Shown: positions 1 to 8,909 of the stretch, piece after piece | Layout: the number at the start of each line of letters is the position of its first letter | How positions within the stretch are numbered: position 1 is the stretch's first letter | Assembly: GCA_965222425.1 (NCBI GenBank) | Contig: CBDCTW010000017.1 | Location: 1 to 64,000, forward strand | DNA from: CBDCNP01 sp965222425 | Lineage (GTDB): Bacteria > Acidobacteriota > Vicinamibacteria > Marinacidobacterales > DATDRI01 | Reading direction: 5' to 3' | Length of the DNA: 64,000 bases | The notes under the pieces: model-generated | Database searches by the model: none | What the model was told of the DNA's origin: nothing | The model's input: the letters and a program-made list of their open reading frames with translations, nothing else | Position numbers and translations under genes: made by a program

Positions 1-2
1 GG

Positions 3-1163
3 TCGGGAGCTCAGATGATGCTTCAATATGCGTTGGAGCGCGAGGTGACGGAGGCGTTGGGTCGAAACTACTATGAGAACGCTCCGGCAACGACGAAGGA
101 GAAGGGACGACGCAACGGGTATGAGTCGCATCGGGTCCTCACGGGCGAGGGAGCGGTAACGGTGCAAGTGCCGCAGGTACGAGAAACAGAGAAGGTGTTT
201 CAGTCAAAGATTCTCGACGCCTACGTGAGCCGGACCGAGAAATTCGATGAACTGATCGCGCGGATGTACGTCCACGGGATGTCGACGCGTGACATTGAGG
301 CGACGTTCGCGGACGTGCTGAGCGGCACGGGTGTCTCGAAGTCGGTGGTGAGCCGGGTCACACGGTGCCTGTCGGAGGATTTCGAGGCGTTTCGAAAACG
401 GGATCTCTCGAACGAGAAGCTGTTGTATCTCGAGCTCGACGGCACGTACCTGCGCTACCACCAAGGAGCGGAGAGGAAAGAGCCCATCCTCGTTGCGACC
501 GGCTATCGCGCTGATGGGACGCGAGTTCTTCTTCATATCGGTGTCGGCAACCGAGAATCCTACGAGAACTGGAAGGGGTTCTTGCAGGAGATGGTGGCCC
601 GAGGAATGAGGGAGCCGTTGCTCATCGTGACGGACGGGAATCCTGGAGTGCTCAAAGCGATCGCAGAGGTCTTCCCTCGAAGCCTCAAGCAACGTTGCCA
701 GAAGCACCGCCTCGAGAACATCCTGGGCAAGGCTCCGAAGGAAGTGCGCGACGAACTCAAGGCGGCCATCCTTGAGTCGTTCCATGCGAACAGCTACGAG
801 CAAGGGCTGAAGAAGGGTCGGGAGGTGATCGCTCGGTACCGTCAACGATTCCCGAGCGCGATGAAGTGCATGGAAGAGACCCTCGAAGCGTGTCTTCAGG
901 CGCTACGCCTTCCTGCGGCGCATCACAAAAGGCTTCGCACGTCGAATCTACTTGAGCGCACGTTCGGAGAGCACAAACGTCGCACAAAGGTCATTCCTCA
1001 CTTCTTCACCGAGGAGGCCGCGATGAAACTCTCGTTCGCTGTGCTCTTGGCCGTCGCAAACAAATGGCGCGGCGTGAGGATGGATGTCTTCGCCGCTAGG
1101 AAAGTCGAGGAGCTTCGCAACGAGCTTCTCCCGCAAGGCACGTCGGAGGAATCAGCAGCTTAA
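3..1163 (+). CDS. IS256-family (mutator-type) transposase, 5' end outside window
   Basis: Catalyses transposition of an IS256-type insertion sequence. Counting from the methionine at position 15, the DDE triad is visible: D142 in ELDGTYLR, D207 in VTDGNPG and E314 in SNLLERTFGEH. The family motif CQKHRLEN is also present. The frame is open upstream of position 15 (codons S-G-A-Q lead into it), and family members are about 400 residues, so the true start and the left terminal repeat lie before the window. The C-terminus is complete at 1163. The sequence differs clearly from the second IS256 transposase at 44214-45509, so two separate element lineages are present. The right end probably lies within 1164-1262, where I could not pair it with a left end. 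Confidence 0.92.
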   Translation, partial: SGAQMMLQYALEREVTEALGRNYYENAPATTKEKGRRNGYESHRVLTGEGAVTVQVPQVRETEKVFQSKILDAYVSRTEKFDELIARMYVHGMSTRDIEATFADVLSGTGVSKSVVSRVTRCLSEDFEAFRKRDLSNEKLLYLELDGTYLRYHQGAERKEPILVATGYRADGTRVLLHIGVGNRESYENWKGFLQEMVARGMREPLLIVTDGNPGVLKAIAEVFPRSLKQRCQKHRLENILGKAPKEVRDELKAAILESFHANSYEQGLKKGREVIARYRQRFPSAMKCMEETLEACLQALRLPAAHHKRLRTSNLLERTFGEHKRRTKVIPHFFTEEAAMKLSFAVLLAVANKWRGVRMDVFAARKVEELRNELLPQGTSEESAA

Positions 1164-1262
1164 CCGAGCGCGGGGAACCGTACGGAGATTTGACAGGAAA
1201 ATTAAGACTTGACCGAAAGCAAGGCTCGATCCCTTATCGGCGTCCAAGAATCGGTAGCCGGA

Positions 1263-2426
1263 TCAACAGCAGTCTCCATCCGGCCCACAGTAGGGCGCGT
1301 CGGTCGTCTCGGTGACGTTGTACTCCATGCCCTTGGTCTCCTTCGCGTATCGCACCGTTTCTTTCCGGCAATTGAACGGAGCCGCTTCCGATAAGGGAGT
1401 GTCTTCGTACGGCTCCACCGGCTCGATCGCATCACGGTAGGGCTCGGAGCCATAGATGTGAAAGGTCTTGTCGCAAACCGCCATGCGCTGGCCTCGGAAC
1501 AGAGTGTGGCCGTCGTCGTCGGTCACGCTGCGCCAGGGTCCCTTATAGATGACGGCCTGGTGGCGTTCGAGGCACGGACCTTCCTTCCCTTTGTAGGCCT
1601 CGGCGGTCACCGCACGGAACTCGATCCCCTCTATCGTCTGCCACGGCCTCTCGTCGCGTTTCAGTACTTGGATTCCGTAGAATCCAGCTTCTTCGAACGC
1701 GGTCAGGAAGAGATCTTCGCGAAAGGCACCGGATAGACAGCCGCTCCATAGCTCCGCATCGGCTTGAAGGTCAGCAGGCACATCCTCGTCGCTCACAATG
1801 TCTGAGATCACGGCGCGACCGCCTTTCCTGAGGACGCGATGCATCTCTCGAAAGAGCTCGGTCTTGTCCTGGGGCCGGACCAGGTTCAGCACACAGTTGC
1901 TGATCACGACGTCGACCGACGCCGTGGGGACCATGGGGTGGTTTCGTCGTTGGTCCTCCTTCCAGCCCTCCAATGCTTCGAGCTCGCTAGCTGTCGTAAC
2001 CGGATGATCGGCCAGGTATTGCTCGAGCTTTCCATAGTCGAGGGCGAGGTCTTGAATCTTGCCTTTGTGAAAAGCGACGTTATGATAGCCCAGGCGATCG
2101 CCGATCTCCTGACGGTAGCGTCGAGCCAGGTCGAGCATCTCGTCATTCATGTCGACGCCGATGACCTTGCCCTCTGCTTCGACGACTTGGGCGGCGATGT
2201 AGCAACTCTTGCCCCCACCGCTTCCCAGGTCGAGGACCGTCTCGCCAGGCCGGAGGTGCTTGGAAGGGTCACCGCATCCATAGTCGCGCTCCAGGATCTC
2301 CTTCGGGAGGGCATCGAGGTAGCGTTGTTCGTATTCCACGGGGCAACAAAGGGCGTCTTCCTTTTCGGAAGCCGCTCGCGAATAGCGTTCCTTGACGGCG
2401 TGCTCGACGTTGGTATTCTCAGCCAT
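1263..2426 (-). CDS. arsM: Arsenite S-adenosylmethionine methyltransferase (ArsM-like)
   Basis: Transfers methyl groups from SAM to arsenite in the cytoplasm. The SAM-binding glycine loop is VLDLGSGGGKSC near residues 65-75, followed by VIGVDMND. The three cysteines that bind As(III) in ArsM enzymes are present in family context: C51 (YGCGDP), C178 (SNCVLNLV) and C230 (SGCLSGAF). At 387 residues it is longer than minimal ArsM; it has an N-terminal CC pair at 27-28 and ends in CGPDGDCC, an extra thiol-rich tail. It is the last gene of a five-gene minus-strand run with a radical SAM enzyme and a TIGR04282-type glycosyltransferase, so it likely makes methylarsenicals for further decoration. A perfect hairpin (2450-2489) separates it from the preceding gene. 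Confidence 0.87.
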   Translation of the reverse strand: MAENTNVEHAVKERYSRAASEKEDALCCPVEYEQRYLDALPKEILERDYGCGDPSKHLRPGETVLDLGSGGGKSCYIAAQVVEAEGKVIGVDMNDEMLDLARRYRQEIGDRLGYHNVAFHKGKIQDLALDYGKLEQYLADHPVTTASELEALEGWKEDQRRNHPMVPTASVDVVISNCVLNLVRPQDKTELFREMHRVLRKGGRAVISDIVSDEDVPADLQADAELWSGCLSGAFREDLFLTAFEEAGFYGIQVLKRDERPWQTIEGIEFRAVTAEAYKGKEGPCLERHQAVIYKGPWRSVTDDDGHTLFRGQRMAVCDKTFHIYGSEPYRDAIEPVEPYEDTPLSEAAPFNCRKETVRYAKETKGMEYNVTETTDAPYCGPDGDCC

Positions 2427-2449
2427 TTGTTTCGACTCCTATAGAGGCA

Positions 2450-2503
2450 GTAATCAGTGATCAGTCATCAGTAACTGATCACTGATTACCGATCACTGAT
2501 TAC
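2450..2503. repeat. ATCAGTGATCAGT hairpin plus third partial copy
   Basis: A perfect 16-bp inverted repeat (arms 2450-2465 and 2474-2489, 8-nt loop) is followed by a third partial copy at 2490-2503. It fills the 89-bp gap between the metallophosphoesterase stop and arsM start. It could act as an attenuator, an mRNA stabiliser or a dispersed intergenic repeat. There is no U-tract, so it is not a canonical terminator. Confidence 0.75.
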
Positions 2504-2515
2504 TCAACAGGGTGG

Positions 2516-3319
2516 TCAGAATTTGCCTCGTTTTCGTTCCTTTGAGGGAAGGATCTCCAGGCAGGTCGTCCACCATCCGGTGAGAACGGTATCGATGAAT
2601 TCCTGCGGCAGTCCCTCGTGATTCATTTCCTGGGCGAGACTTCGGTAGTCGTATTCGAGGGGGACGAACTCGACGGTCAACCCCTTCTGGCCCTTCCGCG
2701 CATCCAGGATCGTGTACCAGACATGCGTGTTGCCGTCGTTCTCCGGCCGCCCGATGACCCCGACGTTGACGAAATGCCGATCTTCCGGAATCTCACGCTT
2801 CCAGTGAATGCCGGTATGGGTTGTGAGCACGACATCCGCCTCGTGCTCCTTCTGCAGACGGTCCAAGAAGTGCGTGGGCGTCGTCGACTCCCACAGAAAC
2901 TCGTTCATCTTGCGGGGTGAGCCGTGGCTCATCAGCAGACGATAGCTCCCCAGTTGGATGCGAATGGACTTCGGTAGCCCACGCATCCATTCCTTCCAGC
3001 GGGCGGACGTGTTCGAGAACGTGTAGTTATAAGAGATCTGGGCGAAGTAGTTGTCGCGGGGATCGACGTAGCCGCATTGACAGTCGGCAAGCCCTTCTCC
3101 GATCGAATTGTCGTAATTGCCCTGCATCACCTGCACGCCCGCGTCCACCAGAATCGGAAAAACCTTGTCGGGGTTGGGGCCGAAGGCGCCGAGGTCGCCC
3201 TGACAGAAGATAGCGTCCACTCCTCGCCGCCGCGCGTCGTTCACCGCTGCCTCGAGCGCAAGGTGGTTGCTATAGACGCCACCGATGGCCGCGATCCTTT
3301 CGTAGCGCTCAAGAGACAT
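2516..3319 (-). CDS. Metallophosphoesterase in arsenic-modification operon
   Basis: A calcineurin-like phosphoesterase of 267 residues. Visible metal-binding motifs are GVYSNHLALEA (a variant of GDxH), FCQGDLGAFGPNP (GD segment), MQGNYDN (GNHD variant), LLMSHGSPR and TTHTGIHW. The set matches the YfcE/diadenosine-tetraphosphatase-like fold. Its start overlaps the end of the radical SAM gene by 11 bp, which implies translational coupling. Metallophosphoesterases recur in clusters with ArsM and radical SAM proteins, so it may remove a phosphate or nucleotide from an arsenosugar-type intermediate. That substrate is inference. Confidence 0.82.
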   Translation of the reverse strand: MSLERYERIAAIGGVYSNHLALEAAVNDARRRGVDAIFCQGDLGAFGPNPDKVFPILVDAGVQVMQGNYDNSIGEGLADCQCGYVDPRDNYFAQISYNYTFSNTSARWKEWMRGLPKSIRIQLGSYRLLMSHGSPRKMNEFLWESTTPTHFLDRLQKEHEADVVLTTHTGIHWKREIPEDRHFVNVGVIGRPENDGNTHVWYTILDARKGQKGLTVEFVPLEYDYRSLAQEMNHEGLPQEFIDTVLTGWWTTCLEILPSKERKRGKF

Positions 3320-4214
3320 CTCGGCCTCCGGAGCTCAGATTGCTGCAAATAGCGCCTCCCACATAACAGGTGTAGCAGGCACCGTGCTTGAGAGGATAAG
3401 GTTGGGCCGATTCGGCCAGCGTGGCTCCCATCCTTGCCTCCGGCGAATCGATGAGGATCGGACAGACATAGACCCCTCGGTCGGTGGCGATTCGACTGTG
3501 GGAGCAGATGAGTTGTGAGGCGTCGAAATCCAACATCATGTCCGCCGTCACCCGCTCCGTATCGGTGTAGGCGCGCGACCTTTTTTCTTCGGCGCCGATA
3601 CGTAAGGTCGGGATGATCTTGATGCGGGGACGCGAATAGCCTTCCGTCTTCAGTACTTCGACGAAACGCCCGAAGACTTCGTCGTCACGCCCATCTTCCC
3701 AAGTCTGGGCTACAGTGATGATGGGGAGAAACCCGTGGTCGAGGAGAAGACTCACCCCGTCCATGGCCTTGCGAAACGTTCCTGCCCCTCGGACGGGGTC
3801 GTTCGTCTCCGGGGAGTACCCATCGATGCTGACGCGAAACTCGAGCGAATAGGGTGAGAGCGCCTCGGCCGCGGCGAGCCGCTCCGCCTGTTTGGGCTTC
3901 ATCACCGTGGCGTTAGTGAGGACGGTAGCGGGGCCGACCTCCAGGGTGGCTTCGAGGACCTCGACCATGTGGGGATGAATGAACGGCTCTCCGCCTGTGA
4001 AGTAGTACTCCTTGACCCCCAACGATTTCGATTCCTCGAGGAGGTGCTTCATAGCCTCGAGGTCCATGAGCTCGAACGCGTGGTTGGTCGGACTGCAAGA
4101 GATGAAGCAATGGGCGCAGGTCAGATTGCAGAGTGTTCCAGATACCTGAAACCACAGGTCGTCAAGCGCGCTCAAGGCGACGCGCGGGGGAGCTTCGGCG
4201 GCACGGGTCGTCAA
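3309..4214 (-). CDS. Radical SAM enzyme of arsenic-modification operon
   Basis: The N-terminal radical SAM cluster motif C29-x3-C33-x2-C36 (GTLCNLTCAHCF) binds the 4Fe-4S cluster that cleaves SAM. The GGEP motif follows in YYFTGGEPFIHP. A C-terminal cysteine-rich segment (LICSHSR, VYVCPI, HGACYTCYVGGAICSN) looks like a SPASM-type auxiliary-cluster region. The start codon is TTG, overlapping the upstream monooxygenase stop in a TTGA arrangement. By position next to ArsM and a DUF2064 glycosyltransferase it probably adds an adenosyl or other carbon group to a methylated arsenical, as ArsS does. It is shorter than and not obviously the same clade as ArsS, so its exact reaction is open. Confidence 0.83.
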   Translation of the reverse strand: MTTRAAEAPPRVALSALDDLWFQVSGTLCNLTCAHCFISCSPTNHAFELMDLEAMKHLLEESKSLGVKEYYFTGGEPFIHPHMVEVLEATLEVGPATVLTNATVMKPKQAERLAAAEALSPYSLEFRVSIDGYSPETNDPVRGAGTFRKAMDGVSLLLDHGFLPIITVAQTWEDGRDDEVFGRFVEVLKTEGYSRPRIKIIPTLRIGAEEKRSRAYTDTERVTADMMLDFDASQLICSHSRIATDRGVYVCPILIDSPEARMGATLAESAQPYPLKHGACYTCYVGGAICSNLSSGGRDVS

Positions 4215-5422
4215 GATGCGTACCGATCCACGGTAAATGTTTTTTCGATCGAGCTGAAAACCTCTCGAACTTGCTCGAGCCCGATCCGAATCAAGAAGTT
4301 GGAGTTCTTGCCATAGCTTTTCGAGCCGAGGACAAAGAAATTCGGTTCTGGGCTCGTGAGGACATCGGCCCCGAGGGATTCATTGGCAAGGCAATCCGCG
4401 GAGCTCGACCCTAGAAGAGCTGCCGAAAGCTTCATCGGTCCCATCGACGCATAACACTCATGCATCTGGAGCTCGCGGTAGATTCGGTTATCCGGGTGGT
4501 AGCCCACGTAGGCCAAGATGCGATCGACCACGATCGTCTCTTGGCGTCGTTCCTCCATGGAGCGAAGCTCGACCCCGAACGATTCTCCTTTGCGCGTCAG
4601 ACGCTCGACGAGGGTTGCGGGACGGTACGCGATCCGAGGATTCCCGCCTCTGGCAAGCTCGTTGGCCTTCCCGGAAAGCCGAGCCCTTTCGGGAAGTGGA
4701 TCGTCCGGGAAGATGGGCAGGGGAGATTTCTCGGCGGTTTGCGCGATCCAGGTCACCGACGTGCCCGGCAATTGCGTGAGCGCATCGAGCGCCGTGGCGG
4801 CGGAGTGACCGCTGCCGACGAGAAGAACCCGTCGCCCCGAGTACTGCTCGCGATCCGTGCCCAAGAGGTCCTGTAAGGTGTAGGCGATCTGCCCACGGAG
4901 CTCCCTTTCGCCCAGAGCCGGGATGTTACCATTGCCCATCCAGTTATGGTTGCCGTAGGTTCCGGAACAATCGATCACGACATCCGCCTCGGCTATCTCT
5001 TCTGCCTGCTGTCGTGCGAGCAAGAGGCGAAACGGATGACGCTCCCGGGGACCGCCGATCAGATCTTTCTTGCCAATGCCGTCTCTCCCGACGTACAGCA
5101 CTTCGACTCCCTCTCGAATGCACTCTCTCAGCGGCTCGCTTTCGGCCAGCGGTCGGAGATATCGCTCCACGTGCTCTCTTCCCGTCAGGTAGTCGCCCGC
5201 CGCGGGGAGATGTCGGCCGGCTTCCCGAAGCGTCTTCACTCCGAGATCGGAGTGGTTGAGCTCCCAGGATGAAAAGAGGGTGACGTGTCCCCAGCGATTC
5301 ATGTTCTCGCCGATCGTTCCCCGTTCGTAAACCTGAACCCGATGGCCGAGAGACTGGCCGAGTCGGGCGGCTTCGAGGCCGACCGGACCTGCGCCGATGA
5401 TCGCGATACGTTTTCCGGACAT
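4211..5422 (-). CDS. FAD/NAD(P)-dependent monooxygenase (flavoprotein)
   Basis: A 403-residue two-dinucleotide-domain flavoprotein. The N-terminal FAD-binding motif is IAIIGAGPVGLEAA. A second Rossmann motif, VLLVGSGHSAATALDAL, sits in mid-protein for NAD(P)H. The layout matches flavin monooxygenases and ArsO-like proteins found with arsenic genes. A good ribosome site (AGGAG) precedes the ATG at 5422. The downstream radical SAM gene overlaps it by 4 bp. It probably oxidises an arsenical or carbon intermediate. The assignment to a flavoprotein is firm; the substrate is inferred from context. Confidence 0.8.
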   Translation of the reverse strand: MSGKRIAIIGAGPVGLEAARLGQSLGHRVQVYERGTIGENMNRWGHVTLFSSWELNHSDLGVKTLREAGRHLPAAGDYLTGREHVERYLRPLAESEPLRECIREGVEVLYVGRDGIGKKDLIGGPRERHPFRLLLARQQAEEIAEADVVIDCSGTYGNHNWMGNGNIPALGERELRGQIAYTLQDLLGTDREQYSGRRVLLVGSGHSAATALDALTQLPGTSVTWIAQTAEKSPLPIFPDDPLPERARLSGKANELARGGNPRIAYRPATLVERLTRKGESFGVELRSMEERRQETIVVDRILAYVGYHPDNRIYRELQMHECYASMGPMKLSAALLGSSSADCLANESLGADVLTSPEPNFFVLGSKSYGKNSNFLIRIGLEQVREVFSSIEKTFTVDRYAS

Positions 5423-5515
5423 GAACTCCTCCCCGCACGAGGCGGGAGCTGTTAAAGATCGAAAAGCTAGGACTAGGGGTCCGCCTTCGCCAAGGCTTCG
5501 GCGAGACCGGTCCGA

Positions 5516-6271
5516 CTAGGCTAGGGTCATGGTCGGACCAGGCGGAGCGCGGAGGGTGAGCCACCCGGCGAGGAAAATCGCCTGGCGTTCGGTTTCGGCC
5601 GATCTTTGGCCGGTCGATTCGGGGAGGAGCAGAATGGTGATCTGTCGGGCTAGCGCTGCGAGCCACCCCAATCGTGAGCGTGTGAGAAAACGAGTCAGCC
5701 CTCGTCGGTCGTCGATGTCTTCGAGCGAGGAAAGTGTCTCGACCACGAAACCACTTCCGACGAGGCGCGCTTCGGTGAGGCGCGCAACGCGCGAAGATCC
5801 CCACGGCATCGCTTCAAATGCTTCGGGGCAAGGTGTCGTGAGTCCGAGCAGGGCGTATCCGCCGTCTTTGGCCGGACCGAGCACCGCCGCCCGAGGTCCT
5901 GACGAGGCAAGGGCGTCGAACGCGTTTTCAAGATAACCTCGCGAGATCTCCGGAGAATCATTGCCAATTACGACAACGCGGCGGTATCCGAGCGAAAAAG
6001 CGTCATCGACTGCCAGTCGCAACGACTCTCCGAAGCTCCGGCCTCGCTGTGGAAGGTAATTCCGGTGCGAATTTCCAGCAAGCTTTGAAGACACCGGGGT
6101 GGTGATGAAGAGATCCACGTCCTGGAGTCCACTACAAACGTTCTCCAGGTAGTCGAGAAGGACGGCGAACACATCGGCGGCCTGCTCCGGCCTTCCTAGG
6201 CCGAGCGACTTCCTGCGGCCCTCCGCTTCGGGTGAGAGCGTAAACAGAACGAGGGCGGATTCCGATGCCAT
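5516..6271 (-). CDS. DUF2064 / TIGR04282-type glycosyltransferase
   Basis: Member of the nucleotide-diphospho-sugar transferase fold family once called rSAM/selenodomain-associated transferase 1 and now linked with arsenosugar biosynthesis. Signature segments are VVVIGNDSPEI followed by AVLGPAKDGGYALLGL and EDIDDRRGLTRFL. The longest frame begins at a TTG at 6280; the ATG at 6271 is the more likely start. It is the first gene of the minus-strand operon, 93 bp before the monooxygenase. The C-terminal 50 residues are an unusual extension rich in R, L and P. It likely attaches a sugar to the arsenical made by the downstream enzymes. Confidence 0.8.
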   Translation of the reverse strand: MASESALVLFTLSPEAEGRRKSLGLGRPEQAADVFAVLLDYLENVCSGLQDVDLFITTPVSSKLAGNSHRNYLPQRGRSFGESLRLAVDDAFSLGYRRVVVIGNDSPEISRGYLENAFDALASSGPRAAVLGPAKDGGYALLGLTTPCPEAFEAMPWGSSRVARLTEARLVGSGFVVETLSSLEDIDDRRGLTRFLTRSRLGWLAALARQITILLLPESTGQRSAETERQAIFLAGWLTLRAPPGPTMTLA

Positions 6272-6370
6272 CGTTTGCAATCTATAAGGCCAGCATGCCC
6301 CGGCCTATGGAAAGCCTCACACCGGGCTCAGAAAGACCGAATCCCGCCATTCTTATCACTGCGGCGTAGG

Positions 6371-6386
6371 GAGGTCAAAGGACCTC
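6371..6386. promoter_or_regulatory. Inverted repeat in divergent intergenic region
   Basis: GAGGTC-AAAG-GACCTC is a perfect 6-bp inverted repeat in the gap between the divergent arsenic operon and the HisN-like gene. It lies about 75 bp upstream of the latter. It could be an operator for either transcription unit. No regulator gene is adjacent, so the role is a guess. Confidence 0.35.
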
Positions 6387-6460
6387 AGGAGGAGCCTTTT
6401 GGAAAAAAAGGCGCCAGGGAATATACTTGAGAGTCCGCGACAGGGGGAGAGCATCATAAA

Positions 6461-7243
6461 ATGCCACCAATAACCAATCGAGATCTCCTCGATTTCGCCA
6501 TGGATGCGGCCTGGAAGGCCGGTCAGTTCACCCTCGCGCACTTCCAAACGGGGGTCGAGGTCGAGTGGAAACAGGATCAGTCTCCTGTGACGGCCGCCGA
6601 TCAAGGGGCCGAGAGGCTAATACGAGAGCTTATTGCTCGCCGTTTCCCGGGTCACGCGGTTTTGGGCGAGGAGTTCGGTGAGGCGGATAAGGACTCGTCG
6701 CATCGCTGGATCATCGACCCCATCGACGGCACCCAATCGTTCATCCGAGGGGTTCCTCTCTATGGGGTGTTGATTGGGCTCGAGGTTGCCGGAGAGGTCA
6801 TCGTCGGCGTAGCTCACTTCCCTGGGCTTCAGGAGACGGTCTCCGCTGCCAAAGGCGAGGGGTGCCGATGGGATGGCCGGATTGCAAGGGTCTCTCGCGT
6901 ATCACGCCTGGAAGAGGCTTTGGTTGCCCATACTGCGGTGGCATCCCTCGAGGACCAGCGTACCCGCGCCTTCTGGGATCGCATCAAGGAGGTGTCACGC
7001 CTCCAGCGCGGCTGGAGTGACTGCTACGGCCATTGTTTGGTCGCGACCGGGAGAGCCGAGGTGATGCTCGACCCGCGCATGAAACCTTGGGACTGTGCCG
7101 CTCTCGTACCAATTCTCGAAGAAGCGGGCGGTACGTTTACCGACTGGGACGGAAAGACGACCATTTATGGCGGCGACGCCATCAGCACGAACGGCTTGCT
7201 CTTCGATCAGGTAAAGGAGTTGCTGGAGCAGTCTTCGGTGTAA
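6461..7243 (+). CDS. hisN: Inositol-monophosphatase-family phosphatase, HisN-type histidinol-phosphatase
   Basis: A Mg-dependent phosphomonoesterase of 260 residues. Metal-binding motifs are GEEFGE (E70), WIIDPIDGTQSF (D86, D89) and KPWDCAAL near the C-terminus. The segment WSDCYGHCLVATGRAEVMLDPRMKPWD is typical of HisN-type histidinol-phosphatases, rather than generic SuhB. This would catalyse the L-histidinol-phosphate to L-histidinol step. No other histidine genes are nearby, so a broader sugar-phosphatase role cannot be excluded. It ends 25 bp before the sulfatase-like gene. Confidence 0.78.
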   Translation: MPPITNRDLLDFAMDAAWKAGQFTLAHFQTGVEVEWKQDQSPVTAADQGAERLIRELIARRFPGHAVLGEEFGEADKDSSHRWIIDPIDGTQSFIRGVPLYGVLIGLEVAGEVIVGVAHFPGLQETVSAAKGEGCRWDGRIARVSRVSRLEEALVAHTAVASLEDQRTRAFWDRIKEVSRLQRGWSDCYGHCLVATGRAEVMLDPRMKPWDCAALVPILEEAGGTFTDWDGKTTIYGGDAISTNGLLFDQVKELLEQSSV

Positions 7244-7268
7244 CCTTCTGTCGGCCGCACAGATCTCG

Positions 7269-8909
7269 ATGCCAATCTCGAAATTTGTTGGGGCTCTACT
7301 TGCGTTAGGCCTGATCGCGACGTTACTCATTCTCTTTGTTCCCAGCGAGGAAGCGCTCAAAGCGCGCGCTCGCGCCCAATACCCTTTCATCGTTTTGGTT
7401 ACGCTCGATACGCTTCACGTCCTAGAGACCGGAGTCTACAATCCCAAGAAGCAGTCGACGCCGAATCTCGTCGACTTCGCGCACGAGGGCGTCGTCTTCC
7501 AACAAGCCTACACGACGGTCGCGATTACCTTGCCTTCTCACACCAACCTCATGACCGGCATGTCACCTCTCAAACACGGCGTCATGGCTAACGGCGATGT
7601 AGTCCCTCCTGGACTCACCACCCTGGCAGAAATTTTTGGCGGTGCCGGTTATCGCACCGGCGCGTTTGTTTCGCTCGGTGTGTTGATGCATGCCTTCCGG
7701 CTCGATCAGGGCTTCGACTCGTACTTCGATCCTTTTGGTGATCGGCAGGGCAGGTGGTACCGGCGGGCCGACGAAGTGTTCGAGCCGGTCAGCGAGTGGG
7801 TCAATCAAAACTATCGAGATCCTTTTTTCATGTGGGTTCATTTTTCGGATCCACACGAGCCCTACCTTGTCAAAGGCGCGCCGCCTGATACCGAGCTGAC
7901 GTTGGACGGCGAGTTGGTCGGCGAATGGACTCTCGCCAGCCGCGCCCACGTTTCAACGACAGTCGATCTTCCGCCTGGACGTCACGTCTTGACATGGACC
8001 TCGTTGCGAGAGCCGCGGCCCGATGATCTTCGCAAGACCGGTATCAAAATGAATCTCTTTGGACAAAATGTCTTGGCCGAGTTGACCGACCGGACGTTGC
8101 CGCAGTCGAGCGACGATATCGAGCTGGACCCTTCCTGGAGCCTCGAGATCGAGAATCGCGAAAGCGAAACGGTCGAGTTGGAGCTCGGTTTTCGCGGGAG
8201 ACTGATGAGCCCGCCAGCGTCTGAAGTCATGGAGGCCTACCCGAAAGAGGTCGCGTGGGCGGACAAGTACTTGGGTAAGTTACGGGAGCTTCTGGAGTCC
8301 CTCGGAATCGGAGATCGTACACTGTGGGTGATCGTCTCCGATCATGGCGAGGGACTATACCGTCGCGGGTATCTCGGGCACTCGGCCTACGTGTTCGAGG
8401 ATCAGCTCCGAATTCTCTGGCAGATGCACGGTCCGGGTGTCCCTCGGGGCAAAGTCGTAGACAACACCAGAGTCATGATGATGGATGTCGGACCTACCCT
8501 GCTCGATCTGATCGGACTTCCGATTCCTGAGGGAGTGGAGGGGCATTCCTTGGTCGAGTGCTGGGAAGGCGGGAGGTGCCCCGAGCGCCGGGAATGGTGG
8601 GCCTATGGCCTCAAACATGGAAGCAACCGGCTGGCGGCCGCGGCGGGCTACAAGTGGCCGTACAAGTGGATGTGGAAGCGTCGACGAGGCAAGGCCGCCT
8701 TCGACATCGGCAACGATCCTTGGGAGGAGAAGGATCTCCTCGGACCGCCTCCCCATCCGCGAGAGCTCGTCGATCTTTCTCGAGAGTTCAAGGCTTGGAG
8801 GCCAAAGTTCGCCTTCCGTGTTACCCACCGGCAGCGAGTGGCCGGGCATCCTGAGCAGCTCGAAATGCTCAAGGCGCTGGGCTACGTCGGCACGGGTGCG
8901 GACCAGTAA
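7269..8909 (+). CDS. Sulfatase-fold membrane-anchored phosphohydrolase
   Basis: A 546-residue alkaline-phosphatase superfamily protein. Residues about 5-25 form an N-terminal membrane anchor. The first metal-site segment is FIVLVTLDTLH. The nucleophile region reads AITLPSHTNLMTG, which lacks the C/S-x-P-x-R motif needed for formylglycine. The second metal site is WVIVSDHGEGLYRRGYLGHS. Threonine is therefore the probable nucleophile, and it may act as a phosphodiesterase or phosphotransferase and not a true sulfatase. An insert of about 120 residues (roughly 200-320) looks like a beta-rich domain. The active domain is probably periplasmic. Confidence 0.78.
   Translation: MPISKFVGALLALGLIATLLILFVPSEEALKARARAQYPFIVLVTLDTLHVLETGVYNPKKQSTPNLVDFAHEGVVFQQAYTTVAITLPSHTNLMTGMSPLKHGVMANGDVVPPGLTTLAEIFGGAGYRTGAFVSLGVLMHAFRLDQGFDSYFDPFGDRQGRWYRRADEVFEPVSEWVNQNYRDPFFMWVHFSDPHEPYLVKGAPPDTELTLDGELVGEWTLASRAHVSTTVDLPPGRHVLTWTSLREPRPDDLRKTGIKMNLFGQNVLAELTDRTLPQSSDDIELDPSWSLEIENRESETVELELGFRGRLMSPPASEVMEAYPKEVAWADKYLGKLRELLESLGIGDRTLWVIVSDHGEGLYRRGYLGHSAYVFEDQLRILWQMHGPGVPRGKVVDNTRVMMMDVGPTLLDLIGLPIPEGVEGHSLVECWEGGRCPERREWWAYGLKHGSNRLAAAAGYKWPYKWMWKRRRGKAAFDIGNDPWEEKDLLGPPPHPRELVDLSREFKAWRPKFAFRVTHRQRVAGHPEQLEMLKALGYVGTGADQ

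Noticed and set aside
4944..5804. 286-codon minus-strand frame over the monooxygenase start
   Set aside because: Out of phase with both real genes it overlaps; R/P/S-rich shadow.
7269..8909. True formylglycine sulfatase
   Set aside because: The C/S-x-P-x-R motif is absent (AITLPSHTN instead), so sulfatase activation is not supported.
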